A DNA stretch of 64,000 nt from SVEL01 sp017381055 (lineage in GTDB: Bacteria; Bacillota; Clostridia; Lachnospirales; Lachnospiraceae). How positions within the stretch are numbered: position 1 is the stretch's first letter; every line of letters begins with the position of its first letter. The position numbers and the translations under genes are program-made. This document shows, in pieces, positions 1 through 9,379 of the stretch. A model generated the notes under the pieces. The model made no database searches. It was given only the letters and a program-made list of their open reading frames with translations, and was not told the DNA's origin. The stretch lies in assembly GCA_036307185.1 (NCBI GenBank), contig JAXJYC010000029.1, positions 186,001 to 250,000 of the forward strand, in the 5' to 3' direction.

Positions 1-487
1 TGTAACACATAATGCTCTTATTCATAGCACCATGTCCCACTATCATAACTCTTTTCAGATTATCTGCCTTCGGAATAAGCTCTTCTACCATAAATTCCTT
101 TGTACGCTGGCATAAAGCTTCGAGGCTTTCTCCCTTCTCATCTGGAACATATAAGTGCGGTGCATCGAAGAAATGTTGAAAATGACTATTTGGATCCTTC
201 ATCATGTCATCCATACACATACCTTCCATATTTCCAAAGCATACTTCCTTAAGTCTCTCATCTTTTATCACCGGAATATCTCTATCTCCTCGAATAAGAC
301 AAGCTGTTTCATACGCCCTTGATAATGGACTAGAATATATCATATCAAAATGTACATCCTTTAATGCTTCGCCAGTAGTTATAGCAAGCTCTCTTCCATA
401 TTCATTTAAACAAATATCAATTGTACCCTGACATCTTCTCTCTTTATTCCAAAGAGTTTCTCCATGTCTTACTATATATAATTCCAT
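1..487 (-). CDS. Histidine phosphatase (phosphoglycerate mutase-like) family protein, 3' end cut by window
   Basis: The translation begins MELYIVRHGETLWN, so the catalytic RHG motif of the histidine phosphatase superfamily sits at residues 7-9. A second conserved His occurs in a VGHGAMN segment near the left window edge, where the frame runs off the window. The start at 487 has a good ribosome site (AGGAGA) a few bases upstream. These enzymes remove phosphate from sugars, nucleotides or cofactors, and the substrate cannot be read from the sequence. It lies 87 bases downstream of the pyrimidine-nucleoside phosphorylase gene on the same strand and may be cotranscribed with it. The family call is secure and the substrate unknown. 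Confidence 0.85.
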   Translation of the reverse strand, partial: MELYIVRHGETLWNKERRCQGTIDICLNEYGRELAITTGEALKDVHFDMIYSSPLSRAYETACLIRGDRDIPVIKDERLKEVCFGNMEGMCMDDMMKDPNSHFQHFFDAPHLYVPDEKGESLEALCQRTKEFMVEELIPKADNLKRVMIVGHGAMNKSIMCY

Positions 488-574
488 AATAATCTCCTAT
501 CGTAAACATATACGATTATATAACGATTATTTTTTTCATTCAAGTACATTTTTGCCCTTTATAAGACAATACTA

Positions 575-1879
575 CTATATAACACACTTTATTATTTTAT
601 TTGTTCCATCTATTTTTTTGTTTGCAAGAGTATATACTTCTTCTAAAATAATTAAACTTTCTTCTGCTTTTTTCATATCTGAAGCATAAATTGTAGCAAT
701 AGTCTGTCCCGCTTCTACATATTCGCCTATCTTTTTATTCAAATATAAGCCAACTCCTGGATCAATCACATCCTCTTTTGTCCTTCTGCCTCCACCAAGA
801 CATAAGCATGCCTTACCTACAAGTTCTGTCTGTATCTTTTCTATAAACCCATTCTGTTTTGCTCTATATTCAACCACAATTTCACCTTTAGGTAATAGAC
901 TAGGATCAATAATATATCCAGCATCTCCCCCTTGCATTGTTACAAACTCAACAAGCTTTTTCATAGCACTACCGTTATTCACGGTTTCTTCAACCATAAC
1001 CAGTGCCTCTGTTACATTTTTTGCCTTCCCTGCTAATACAACCATATGCGCTGCTAAGCTCTTCGAAACCTCCATAAGTCTTTCGTCGCCTTCCCCTCGA
1101 AGACACATAATAGCCTCATATACCTCTAAGCTATTGCCAACATACCTTCCCAATGGCTCATTCATATCAGTAACTAATGCTGTAATATTTTTTCCTGCAC
1201 ACTTACCTATTTCAACCATTTCCTTTGCAAGTGAAATAGCAGACTCCTCATCCTTCATAAATGCTCCGTTGCCACACTTTACATCTAAAACTATAGCATC
1301 TGCACCTGAAGCAAGCTTCTTACTCATAATACTTGATGCTATAAGAGATAAATTATCTACTGTAGCTGTCACATCCCTTAAAGCATATATTTTCTTATCT
1401 GCTGGTGCTAAATTAGCTGTTTGACCTGCTACTGCCATATAAATGCTGTTAATCTGATCTACAAAAGCTTCAGAATCAACAGAAGTTTTAAATCCCGGAA
1501 TACTTTCTAGTTTATCAATTGTACCTCCGGTATGACCAAGACCTCTTCCTGAAAGCTTCGCAACAGGAATCCCAAGAGATGCTACAATTGGTCCAAGTAT
1601 AAGTGTTGTCTTGTCTCCAACGCCACCAGTACTGTGCTTATCTACTTTTACCCCATTTATATTAGATAAATCAAGCACATCTCCACTTCTCATCATAGAC
1701 ATGGTCAACTCATAAGTCTCTTCTTTATTCATTCCCTGAAACCATACTGCCATAAGAAATGCCGACATCTGATAATCAGGTATTTCGCCCTTTGTATAGC
1801 CGTTTACAACATATTCTATTTCTTCCTTATCTAACGCAAGCCCCTTCTTCTTTTTCTCTATTAAATCATACATTACCAT
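575..1879 (-). CDS. pdp: Pyrimidine-nucleoside phosphorylase
   Basis: This 434-residue enzyme phosphorolyses uridine, thymidine and deoxyuridine to the free base and (deoxy)ribose-1-phosphate in the cytoplasm. The glycosyltransferase family 3 signatures are clear: KHSTGGVGD near residue 81 and SGRGLGHTGGTIDKLES near residue 109, followed by the ADKK and IASSIMSKK segments. Length and the MVMYDL start resemble the Bacillus Pdp layout. The ribosome site AGGAGGG lies inside the last codons of deoB, 7 bases before the ATG, so translation is probably coupled. The product, (deoxy)ribose-1-phosphate, is the substrate of the adjacent DeoB. Pdp rather than DeoA (thymidine-only) is inferred from the Gram-positive context. 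Confidence 0.93.
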   Translation of the reverse strand: MVMYDLIEKKKKGLALDKEEIEYVVNGYTKGEIPDYQMSAFLMAVWFQGMNKEETYELTMSMMRSGDVLDLSNINGVKVDKHSTGGVGDKTTLILGPIVASLGIPVAKLSGRGLGHTGGTIDKLESIPGFKTSVDSEAFVDQINSIYMAVAGQTANLAPADKKIYALRDVTATVDNLSLIASSIMSKKLASGADAIVLDVKCGNGAFMKDEESAISLAKEMVEIGKCAGKNITALVTDMNEPLGRYVGNSLEVYEAIMCLRGEGDERLMEVSKSLAAHMVVLAGKAKNVTEALVMVEETVNNGSAMKKLVEFVTMQGGDAGYIIDPSLLPKGEIVVEYRAKQNGFIEKIQTELVGKACLCLGGGRRTKEDVIDPGVGLYLNKKIGEYVEAGQTIATIYASDMKKAEESLIILEEVYTLANKKIDGTNKIIKCVI

Positions 1880-1881
1880 AG

Positions 1882-3072
1882 CTATACCCTCCTAATTTTC
1901 TCATAAAACGAGGTGCCTATTTCTATTGGTCCACAGCCTAATACATCAGCAATTGTCTGCCCTATATCCGCAAATGTATCTAATATTCCAAGATTTACAT
2001 TTTCTTTTATACCCTTTCCATATATTAACACTGGAATATATTCTCTTGTATGATCTGTTCCCTCTGTTGTAGGATCACAACCATGGTCAGCATTAATTAT
2101 AAGTATATCTTCATCCTGAAGCTTTTCTAATATCTCTTTTAGTCTTACATCAAACTGTTCAAGTCCCTCTTTATAACCCTTAGAGTCGTTTCTATGTCCC
2201 CAAACAGAATCAAATTCTACTAAATTAGTAAATATAAGGCCTGATTTTATAGTATCCATATATTCCAATGTCTTATCTACGCCATCCATATTATCCTTTG
2301 TATGAACTGCCTCAGTAATACCACTTCCAGCAAAAATATCCTCAATCTTACCAACAGCTACTACATTCTCACCCTTATCTCTAATATTAGTCAAAAGATT
2401 TGGTTCTGTAGGCTTTAGGGAAAAGTCTCTTCTATTGCTAGTTCTCTTAAATCTAACTCCATTATCCTTATCATTATCTACAAATGGTCTAGCTATAACT
2501 CTAGCCACACCATGCTCACCTACAAGTATATCTCTAGCCTTCTGGCACATATCATAAAGTTCATCTATAGAATACACATCCTCATGGCATGCAATTTGAA
2601 ATACACTATCAGCTGAAGTATATATAATAGGCTTTTTTGTAATCACATGTTCCTGACCTAATTCCTCAAGTATAGCCGTTCCTGATGCAGGTTTATTTCC
2701 TAAAACACCTGGCACACCCGTCTTTTCAATAAAACTATCAATTATTTCCTCTGGAAAGCCATTTTCATATGTTGGAAACGGAGTCTTTGACCATACACCA
2801 GCCATTTCCCAATGACCTGTTGTTGTATCTTTTCCGCAGGATATCTCATTAGCTTTGCAATAAACACCTAATGGATACCCCGACTTTTCTAGATTAACTG
2901 CACCCTCTATATTCCCTATACCAAGAGACACTAAATTAGGTATATTTATTCCACCTTGAACTTTTGCAATATTGCCCAAAGTATTAGCTCCTTCATCTCC
3001 AAAATCCTTAGCATCTGGAAGCGCTCCTATACCTACGCTATCTAAAATTATCCATATAACTCTTTTACTCAT
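1882..3072 (-). CDS. deoB: Phosphopentomutase
   Basis: DeoB interconverts ribose-1-phosphate and ribose-5-phosphate (and the deoxy forms), feeding nucleoside sugars into central metabolism. The protein starts MSKRVIWIILDSVGIGALPDA, with the metal-binding Asp of the alkaline phosphatase superfamily in the LDSVGIG segment. Later metal-site segments are visible as GKDTTTGHWE, INADHGCDP and TDHTREYIP. At 396 residues it matches the family. A longer in-frame start exists at 3120, but 3072 has the ribosome site (GGGAGAAG) and the likely -10 element (3109-3114) lies upstream of it, so 3072 is chosen. It is the first gene of the deoB-pdp unit. Confidence 0.94.
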   Translation of the reverse strand: MSKRVIWIILDSVGIGALPDAKDFGDEGANTLGNIAKVQGGINIPNLVSLGIGNIEGAVNLEKSGYPLGVYCKANEISCGKDTTTGHWEMAGVWSKTPFPTYENGFPEEIIDSFIEKTGVPGVLGNKPASGTAILEELGQEHVITKKPIIYTSADSVFQIACHEDVYSIDELYDMCQKARDILVGEHGVARVIARPFVDNDKDNGVRFKRTSNRRDFSLKPTEPNLLTNIRDKGENVVAVGKIEDIFAGSGITEAVHTKDNMDGVDKTLEYMDTIKSGLIFTNLVEFDSVWGHRNDSKGYKEGLEQFDVRLKEILEKLQDEDILIINADHGCDPTTEGTDHTREYIPVLIYGKGIKENVNLGILDTFADIGQTIADVLGCGPIEIGTSFYEKIRRV

Positions 3073-3108
3073 AATACTTCTCCCTTCATCACGCAAACAT
3101 CTAGCTAT

Positions 3109-3114
3109 ATTATA
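3109..3114 (-). promoter_or_regulatory. Probable -10 element of deoB-pdp
   Basis: The minus strand reads TATAAT here, about 37 bases upstream of the deoB ATG. No good -35 hexamer lies at 16-18 bases; the best TTG-type match (TTGATG) is 20 bases away, so the promoter is weak or helped by an activator. Its position also argues against the longer deoB reading frame. Confidence 0.45.
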
Positions 3115-3213
3115 CCTCATTCACAAAAATTTATCATCAAAAACTTGTGGCACTAGCTAGATAAATAGTATATAATTGTGATTAAGTAATATATTCAAAG
3201 GACGGTAATAATT

Positions 3214-3684
3214 ATGAGTACATTTAAAAAAGCTAGTGATAAATATAAAGATTTGCATTCTTCCTCTGTATGTCTGCTATTTGTTGGCATACTAGGTATG
3301 TTATATGTAGTTCTCGACTACTTAAAGGTGCTTCCTTTTAGTTTTAATTCCAACGGAAACTTTATGTTTTATATTGTAATGGGAATCTTATTTGGTATTT
3401 TTATTATAATGGGAATATATACTGCAAATTCTGCAAAAAAAGTCAAAGACTCCATCGCAGATGAAGAATCAAACACTGATACAATTGTAACATGGGCAAT
3501 TGAAAATTTATCTGACAAATTAATAGACTCAACAATCGAAGATATAGATGATTGTTCTAATGAAGAAAAATACCTTTTAAGATCTGAAGCCTTAGCTACT
3601 ATGTTGACTAACGAATTTGATTTAAATGATGAATCTTATATTAATTCTTTAATAGAAGAAATATACCCAGAGCTTTTTGAATAA
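3214..3684 (+). CDS. Small integral membrane protein of unknown function
   Basis: I do not recognise this 156-residue protein. It has a short polar N-terminus, two hydrophobic membrane spans (about residues 20-40 and 48-70) separated by a short loop, and an acidic, charged C-terminal half that would face the cytoplasm. A ribosome site (AAAGGA) precedes the ATG, and a plus-strand TATAAT lies at 3171-3176. It is one of only four plus-strand genes in the window and is divergent from deoB. It ends in its own terminator, whose left arm lies inside the last codons. Confidence 0.7.
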   Translation: MSTFKKASDKYKDLHSSSVCLLFVGILGMLYVVLDYLKVLPFSFNSNGNFMFYIVMGILFGIFIIMGIYTANSAKKVKDSIADEESNTDTIVTWAIENLSDKLIDSTIEDIDDCSNEEKYLLRSEALATMLTNEFDLNDESYINSLIEEIYPELFE

Positions 3685-3702
3685 GCTCTGGGTATTTTTT
3701 AT
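3663..3702 (+). terminator. Rho-independent terminator of the small membrane protein gene
   Basis: A 13-base perfect inverted repeat (ATACCCAGAGCTT and its complement) is followed by a run of six T. The left arm overlaps the last codons and the right arm begins at the stop codon, leaving almost no 3' untranslated region. It also separates this transcript from the convergent zinc-ribbon gene ending at 3703. Confidence 0.9.
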
Positions 3703-5325
3703 TTACTCTGCACTCTCTGATTCTTGTATAACAAATGATGCGCCATCCTCAATAAGTCCAACACATACTTTTCCGTCAAATGTGTTAACTCCACAATATG
3801 TCATACCTGTTGCAGTTGTTCCATCTGCTGATGTAGCCAAAACCTGATATACATAATATTCGCCATTATCAATATCATAAGCATTATAATATGAAATACT
3901 AATAACAGAACCATCTGCCATCTTACCTTCTGCGTCTATTAATCCTTTGTCAAGATAATAATTCCATATTTTATCCTTTGCTGTTGTCACAGTTTCATTT
4001 CTTGCAAGCTTCAAATTATAAGTATATGAAGAAACCTCTGATTCATTGCCAAATTTATCTATAAGAATTGCCTTAAATGTATTTACACCTTTAAGCATTT
4101 CCACTGGTTCTGTATATTCTGTTGATTTACTAGTTGGCTGCGTTCCATCGTAAGTATAATATACCTTGCCACCTTCAGGAACGTTAATAGTAATCATTGT
4201 TGGCTCCTTATAAGTACCTGCTTCAGGTGTAATAACAGGTCCTGTCATCTCGCCTTCCACTATCTTATAATTACATACTTCCTTATAACTAGCCATACCT
4301 TCAGCATTTACAGAATATGTTTCTAATGTAAATTCGCCTAATTCAGCAATCTCTACATTTCCCTTATATTCTTTATATTCAACTGTTTCATCAGGTCTAT
4401 ATACCGCATAATAAATTACTGAGTCCTTATCTGCATTTATCTCAACACTGATAACATTCTTATATTCTCCTGATGGTATACTTACCTCAGGCTTTTCGAT
4501 GAATGCTTCGCCAAGAATTTCTCTTGCTACATCCTCTGTAACATAACCAAACATACTAACAAGGCCTGCTACATCCTTCTTTTCAGCATAATTTCCTAAA
4601 AGAATAGTTGCGTTTTCTTGGCTGTCCTCGCCAAGCTTAAACAATTCTTCAAGGTTGTCCATATAATATTCGCCCGTATACTTTTGTTCTTCATATGTTG
4701 CTTTAACAAGTAGTCTTGCTTTTAATATCTCATCATCATTCTTAGCATTATCTAATGCAAGTAACGCATTATCTAATGCATTATCAAGCTTTGAATCCTT
4801 CAAGTTTTCATCTGCAAGATCATAATAATATGCAAAATCCTTTGTTACAGGTTTTTCTTTCTTATCATCCTTGCCAAATAATAATACTACTGCTAATACT
4901 ACTAATACTATAGCCGCTACAACCGACCCAATAATAATAAACTTTTTCTTATTATTCTTCTTTTTCTTATCGTTCTTTCTCTTATTTCTTGGAATATATA
5001 CTGGAGAAATATCCTCATCCTCATCATCCTCAAGAATTAATTCCTCAATATTTGCATTTTGTGATTTAGATACACTTCTATTAATATCAACAATCTTAAG
5101 TTCCATATTAATCTCATCCAATGGAACATCAATTGTCTTCATATCATCTTCCTCTTCAAAGGTTTCTATTTCTTCATGTTCAATCTCATCCATGAACTCA
5201 CCTATACTGTTTGCAAGTTCTTTTTCAATAAGATTAAAATCTGCCATAAGCTGAAGTGGATTACCACACTCTAAACAAAATGCCAAATTTTCATTACACT
5301 CTGCTCCGCATTTACTGCATTTCAT
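3703..5325 (-). CDS. Zinc-ribbon membrane protein with TPR-like and chitobiase/hexosaminidase C-terminal-type domains
   Basis: The 540-residue protein opens with a four-cysteine zinc ribbon (CSKCG...CLECG), then an acidic linker, a Lys-rich patch and one membrane span. After that come a helical stretch resembling tetratricopeptide repeats (LDNALDNALLALDNA) and two beta domains of the CHB_HEX_C type, each with the GxY...I..YYxxDG pattern. The C-terminus is unassigned. A cytoplasmic zinc ribbon joined to an extracellular beta-rich region is a common clostridial design of unknown job. The start at 5325 is chosen over 5349 because GGAAGGAAG lies just upstream and the protein then begins directly at the zinc ribbon. 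It follows the Ig-repeat gene on the same strand. Confidence 0.75.
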   Translation of the reverse strand: MKCSKCGAECNENLAFCLECGNPLQLMADFNLIEKELANSIGEFMDEIEHEEIETFEEEDDMKTIDVPLDEINMELKIVDINRSVSKSQNANIEELILEDDEDEDISPVYIPRNKRKNDKKKKNNKKKFIIIGSVVAAIVLVVLAVVLLFGKDDKKEKPVTKDFAYYYDLADENLKDSKLDNALDNALLALDNAKNDDEILKARLLVKATYEEQKYTGEYYMDNLEELFKLGEDSQENATILLGNYAEKKDVAGLVSMFGYVTEDVAREILGEAFIEKPEVSIPSGEYKNVISVEINADKDSVIYYAVYRPDETVEYKEYKGNVEIAELGEFTLETYSVNAEGMASYKEVCNYKIVEGEMTGPVITPEAGTYKEPTMITINVPEGGKVYYTYDGTQPTSKSTEYTEPVEMLKGVNTFKAILIDKFGNESEVSSYTYNLKLARNETVTTAKDKIWNYYLDKGLIDAEGKMADGSVISISYYNAYDIDNGEYYVYQVLATSADGTTATGMTYCGVNTFDGKVCVGLIEDGASFVIQESESAE

Positions 5326-5353
5326 AATAAACTTCCTTCCTATCCTCACATAA

Positions 5354-5385
5354 ATAGTCTAAGGTTTTTACAAACCTTAGACTAT
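5354..5385 (-). terminator. Hairpin after the Ig-repeat gene, probable terminator
   Basis: A 14-base perfect stem (ATAGTCTAAGGTTT and complement) with a 4-base loop lies 46 bases beyond the stop of the Ig-repeat gene. The following T-run is short on either strand, so termination is probably partial. A promoter-like sequence abuts it. Confidence 0.55.
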
Positions 5386-5415
5386 ATTTTATCTCATATT
5401 ACTATCTATTAGCAA
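5386..5415 (-). promoter_or_regulatory. Putative sigma-A promoter of the zinc-ribbon gene
   Basis: The minus strand reads TTGCTA, an 18-base spacer, then TAAAAT. The -10 directly abuts the hairpin at 5354-5385, so the start site would fall inside the hairpin and the new mRNA would carry only one arm. Confidence 0.45.
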
Positions 5416-5431
5416 CCCTTTTTTATATTAA

Positions 5432-8400
5432 CTACTTTTTAATCTTTGTAACTGTTACCTTACAGTATAATACCTTGCCATTAACCTTCGCTGTAATAGT
5501 TGTTGTTCCAACACCTCTAGCTATCACATTACCATTAGCATCAACGGTTGCTATTCTCTTGTTATTTGTATACCACTTGATCTTTTCTGTAGCACCAAAT
5601 ACATCTAAAACATATGAATCGTACTGTTCAAGTGTTATCTTTGAAGAATTAAGTGCAGGAACAATAACAGTAAATGAAGACTCAACACCAGAATCTGCTA
5701 TACAATATATCTCTGTCTGTCCCTGACCCTTAGCTGTTACAACACCATTTTTATTTACTGTTGCAACACAAGGATCTCCCGTTATCCATGTAACTCCATC
5801 TGTTGATTTAGATGGCTTAAGTCTTGCATTAGCAGCCTCTGTCTGTCCTGGTAAAAGTACCATTGTTGCTGTATTGAGAACAACTGCTGTAGCAGGAACT
5901 GAAGGCTTAACTGTAACCTTTACTCTTCCTTCAATCTTATTACCATCAGTAGATGTTGCATATACATAACAGATACCTGTCTTAACACCTGTTATACATC
6001 CATTAAAATCAACAGTTGCAATTGTCTCATCTGACGATCTCCAATCTACATCACTAAATGTTGCATCACTTGGGGTTATAGATACCTTAATATCTGCTGA
6101 CTGCCCCTCTAATAATGTCACATTACTTGGATCAACTGTAACCTTTTCTACTGGTTTTACAGATGTAAGCGTATACATATCATATACACCACTTCCGTCT
6201 GCTGCTGTGGCTGTAATAACAACCGAACCATAACCCTTTGCTGTAACATTGCCCTTAGAATCTACTGATACAATATTTGGATTGCTTGAACTCCAAACAA
6301 TACCTGTATTTGTAGCTGTATCAGGCTTAGCGATAGCTTTAAGCCTTCTTGTAACACCCTTATTGATGTATGGATCTTTGTCTAAAATCTCAACACTTGT
6401 TACAAACTCATACACTGTAACCTTACAGCTTGCTACAAGACCTCTCTCTACTGTTGTAACAAGAATTATTGCTGAACCACCAGAAACACCTGTTACAAAA
6501 CCATTAGCATCAACTGTTGCTACTGATGGATCACTTGAAACGAATGTAACTGATTTATTATCTGCATCTATTGGAGTAATTGTTGGTATAATAGCAATCT
6601 TCTCTCCTGTATAGATAAATGCCTGTTCATAATTTAACGAAATACCATCTACTGGTTCTGTAACAACTACTGTACACTTATCAACAACTGCTGAATCAGC
6701 ACTTGTAGCTGTAATAACACACTCACCTGGAGCAATTGTTGTAACCATACCTGTCTGATCAACTGTTGCAATTGCTTCGTCTGAACTTGACCAAACAACT
6801 GTCTTATTCCAAGCATCTTCTGGACCAACCACTGCATTTAACCAGAATATTGTGCCCTTTCTTACTGAAATATCATGTGTATTCAATGTAACACTTGTAA
6901 CTGGCTGATATACAGACACATTACAATAATCAAATACACCACTATCCTCTGACTGACAAATAATAGTTGCACTACCACTGCCAACTGCCTTAATATTACC
7001 AGTTGCATCAACTGTTGCTACACTTGTATCTGATGACTTCCAAATAAGTGTTTTATTTGTTGCATCATCTGGTGTAACAAGAGCTGTAAGTCTAAATGTA
7101 TCATCAATCTTTAATGTAAGCTCATTAAAATCAAGTGTAACCTGTGTTACTGGCTGATTAATATAGAACTCACAAGTATCAATTAAGTTTGTTCCGTTTA
7201 CACCTGTATCTACTGTCTGACAGATGATTGTTGCCTTACCTGGCTTTAAGAATGTAACTAAACCATTCTGATCTACAGAAGCTACTGTTGGATTTGAAGA
7301 TTCCCAAGTAACAGCTGTATTAACACCATCACCCTCTGGAGTAATCACATATGATAACTGATATGTCTCTAATGATAAGCTACAATCAACTCTTTCCTTA
7401 GTTAATTCAATTTTTGTAACTGGAACTCTTACATGTACCTTACATGCAGCTACTACAATTCCATCAACAGTAATAGCTGAAATAACAACATCTCCACCCT
7501 TATGAGCTTTAACTAAACCATTTACCATTGTAGATTTCTCTACTGTAGCTATCGATTCATCTGATGATACCCATTTAACTTCAAGATTATCTGGAATAGT
7601 TCCTGTATCGTTATTAAAGATAAGTGTAAGCTGATATTCACTACCCACTGTTATCTCAACTTCCTTAGGTTCCATTATAATTCCGCTAACAGGTTCTTTT
7701 ACAAGAACTGTACAAGTAGCTCTCTTTTCAACTCCGTCTGCAGTTCTCTGTATAGCTGTAATAACTGCTGTACCTGTTTTTGGACCAGCCTTGATAACAG
7801 CTGCATACTTGTCATCTTCGCTATATGTTATAGACGCAATCGAATCATCTGATGACTGCCATGAAATAGTTGTTGTTTCACTTGTATCTGTTGGAAGAGC
7901 CTTAAGTACAAACTCTTCACCCTTATTGATCACATTTTCTGTCATACTAAGCATAAAGTTATCAACAACTGATATCTTTATTGTTGCTGTATGAATAGTC
8001 TGTGTATCTGTCTCATAAAGCTTGTTTCCAATAATCTGAGCTGTAACTGTTGCGTTACCTGCCGAAACCGCTGTAATCTTACCCTTTGAATCTACAGTAA
8101 CTACATTTGTATCGGATGAATACCAGTTAACTGCACTCTTAAGGCTATCTGCAATATTTACGTTAAGCTGTGCTGTATCTCCAACTGATAGTACCTTATC
8201 TCCACCATATATACCAAATAGTACTTTTACTCTAATCTTATGACCAAACTCATTTGCTAACTTTGCTGGATCATTTGCTATAGATGTAATTCCAGGGTAC
8301 TGCTCTTCTGTCAATGAACCATAGTTATATGTTGTATACATATATACTTCTTTGATACCCGCCATATTACCAATAACACGACCCATCTTGTCTACTGAAA

Positions 8401-9220
8401 TATATGTACCATCATCCTCTGTTCCCCATGTAAGAAATGTTGGATCTGACGCATTTGCCTGACCCTTTTCATACACGCTTACATATTCGCCTGGCTTAGC
8501 TTCTACCATAGTTGTATCGTTAAACTTTGCCTTTACAACCCTTATAAACTTAACTGTCTGACCATCTGAAGTTCTAGCAGTTATCTCTGCTGTACCTGAA
8601 CCAACTGCCTTGATACCTACAACGTATCTTCCTAATGAATCATTTACAGGTACAAGTTCTATAACTGTCTCATCGGAAGACTTCCATGTTAAATTCTGAG
8701 CTTCCTCTAAGCTACTATAATTTGTATATAACTGAGCGCCATCACCAACCTGTAATACTTCAAATTCAGGTGATCTTGTCTCTAATGTTATAAAGAAATC
8801 TCTTGTAACTGTCTTATTAGCTGTTGTTCTATCTTTAAATTTAACTGTTGATGTACATGAAATTGTACTCTTTCCTGCACCATTAAACTTAAGTTGAACC
8901 TGATCTTGTGATCCCTGAATTGGCGAAATTGCCACAACTTCTGTAGCATCAGAAGACCATGTAATTGTTACATCCTCTACTGAATCATCACTAGATGTAA
9001 CTTCAGCTTTTAAACTTGGTGGTATATCCGCCAATGTCCATGTCATTTTGTTCTCATTCCAATTTTGATCATCCACGCCTGCTGGTTTTACAGCAGTCAT
9101 AGTAAGAACAACGTCATTAGCAAACAAAATAGTCATACCAATTACAGAAACTGTAAGTATAACTGCCACCGCTGACAATACCTTCCAATGTTTTTTTACC
9201 TGTCTAATAATATCTTTCAT
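5432..9220 (-). CDS. Large exported protein with about 14 bacterial Ig-like (Big_2) repeats
   Basis: This 1262-residue protein has a basic N-terminus and a single hydrophobic export/anchor segment (residues ~13-34). The rest is tandem Big_2-type beta domains. I count about 14 copies of the core W.SSD..(I/V)ATVD..G.V, each followed by a G.A.I...... strand and many by a PV..I.L boundary. Copies 7-13 are the most alike. There is no LPXTG motif, S-layer domain or enzymatic domain, so it is probably held by its N-terminal anchor or released. Big_2 proteins act as adhesins or stalks. The upstream sigma-28-type promoter suggests expression with flagellar genes. The ribosome site is GGAGG. Confidence 0.85.
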   Translation of the reverse strand: MKDIIRQVKKHWKVLSAVAVILTVSVIGMTILFANDVVLTMTAVKPAGVDDQNWNENKMTWTLADIPPSLKAEVTSSDDSVEDVTITWSSDATEVVAISPIQGSQDQVQLKFNGAGKSTISCTSTVKFKDRTTANKTVTRDFFITLETRSPEFEVLQVGDGAQLYTNYSSLEEAQNLTWKSSDETVIELVPVNDSLGRYVVGIKAVGSGTAEITARTSDGQTVKFIRVVKAKFNDTTMVEAKPGEYVSVYEKGQANASDPTFLTWGTEDDGTYISVDKMGRVIGNMAGIKEVYMYTTYNYGSLTEEQYPGITSIANDPAKLANEFGHKIRVKVLFGIYGGDKVLSVGDTAQLNVNIADSLKSAVNWYSSDTNVVTVDSKGKITAVSAGNATVTAQIIGNKLYETDTQTIHTATIKISVVDNFMLSMTENVINKGEEFVLKALPTDTSETTTISWQSSDDSIASITYSEDDKYAAVIKAGPKTGTAVITAIQRTADGVEKRATCTVLVKEPVSGIIMEPKEVEITVGSEYQLTLIFNNDTGTIPDNLEVKWVSSDESIATVEKSTMVNGLVKAHKGGDVVISAITVDGIVVAACKVHVRVPVTKIELTKERVDCSLSLETYQLSYVITPEGDGVNTAVTWESSNPTVASVDQNGLVTFLKPGKATIICQTVDTGVNGTNLIDTCEFYINQPVTQVTLDFNELTLKIDDTFRLTALVTPDDATNKTLIWKSSDTSVATVDATGNIKAVGSGSATIICQSEDSGVFDYCNVSVYQPVTSVTLNTHDISVRKGTIFWLNAVVGPEDAWNKTVVWSSSDEAIATVDQTGMVTTIAPGECVITATSADSAVVDKCTVVVTEPVDGISLNYEQAFIYTGEKIAIIPTITPIDADNKSVTFVSSDPSVATVDANGFVTGVSGGSAIILVTTVERGLVASCKVTVYEFVTSVEILDKDPYINKGVTRRLKAIAKPDTATNTGIVWSSSNPNIVSVDSKGNVTAKGYGSVVITATAADGSGVYDMYTLTSVKPVEKVTVDPSNVTLLEGQSADIKVSITPSDATFSDVDWRSSDETIATVDFNGCITGVKTGICYVYATSTDGNKIEGRVKVTVKPSVPATAVVLNTATMVLLPGQTEAANARLKPSKSTDGVTWITGDPCVATVNKNGVVTAKGQGQTEIYCIADSGVESSFTVIVPALNSSKITLEQYDSYVLDVFGATEKIKWYTNNKRIATVDANGNVIARGVGTTTITAKVNGKVLYCKVTVTKIKK

Positions 9221-9291
9221 GATAATTCCTCCATCCGTTTTTGTGTATATATCATGCTTTTAAGCAAATTTTCTAATATCACTTAATCATT

Positions 9292-9319
9292 TTATCGGCA
9301 TAGATGGAAGTTAACTTTA
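9292..9319 (-). promoter_or_regulatory. Flagellar sigma-28 (SigD/FliA) type promoter
   Basis: The minus strand reads TAAAGTTA, 12 bases, then GCCGATAA. The -10 is identical to the enteric FliA consensus (GCCGATAA) and fits the Bacillus SigD form (TAAA, 14-16 bases, GCCGATAT); the TAAA-to-GCCG spacing here is 16. No competing sigma-A promoter of similar quality is visible. It lies about 72 bases upstream of the Ig-repeat gene start and points at it. Confidence 0.8.
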
Positions 9320-9379
9320 CCCATATATTGAAATTTTTTTAATATTTTTTTATTATTTTTCAATATATTGTGCTACCCT

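Noticed and set aside
5432..9220. DNA-level recombination hot spot or CRISPR-like repeats in the Ig-repeat gene
   Set aside because: The repeats are at the protein level, diverged in DNA, and explained by Big_2 domains; no direct repeat with spacers is present.
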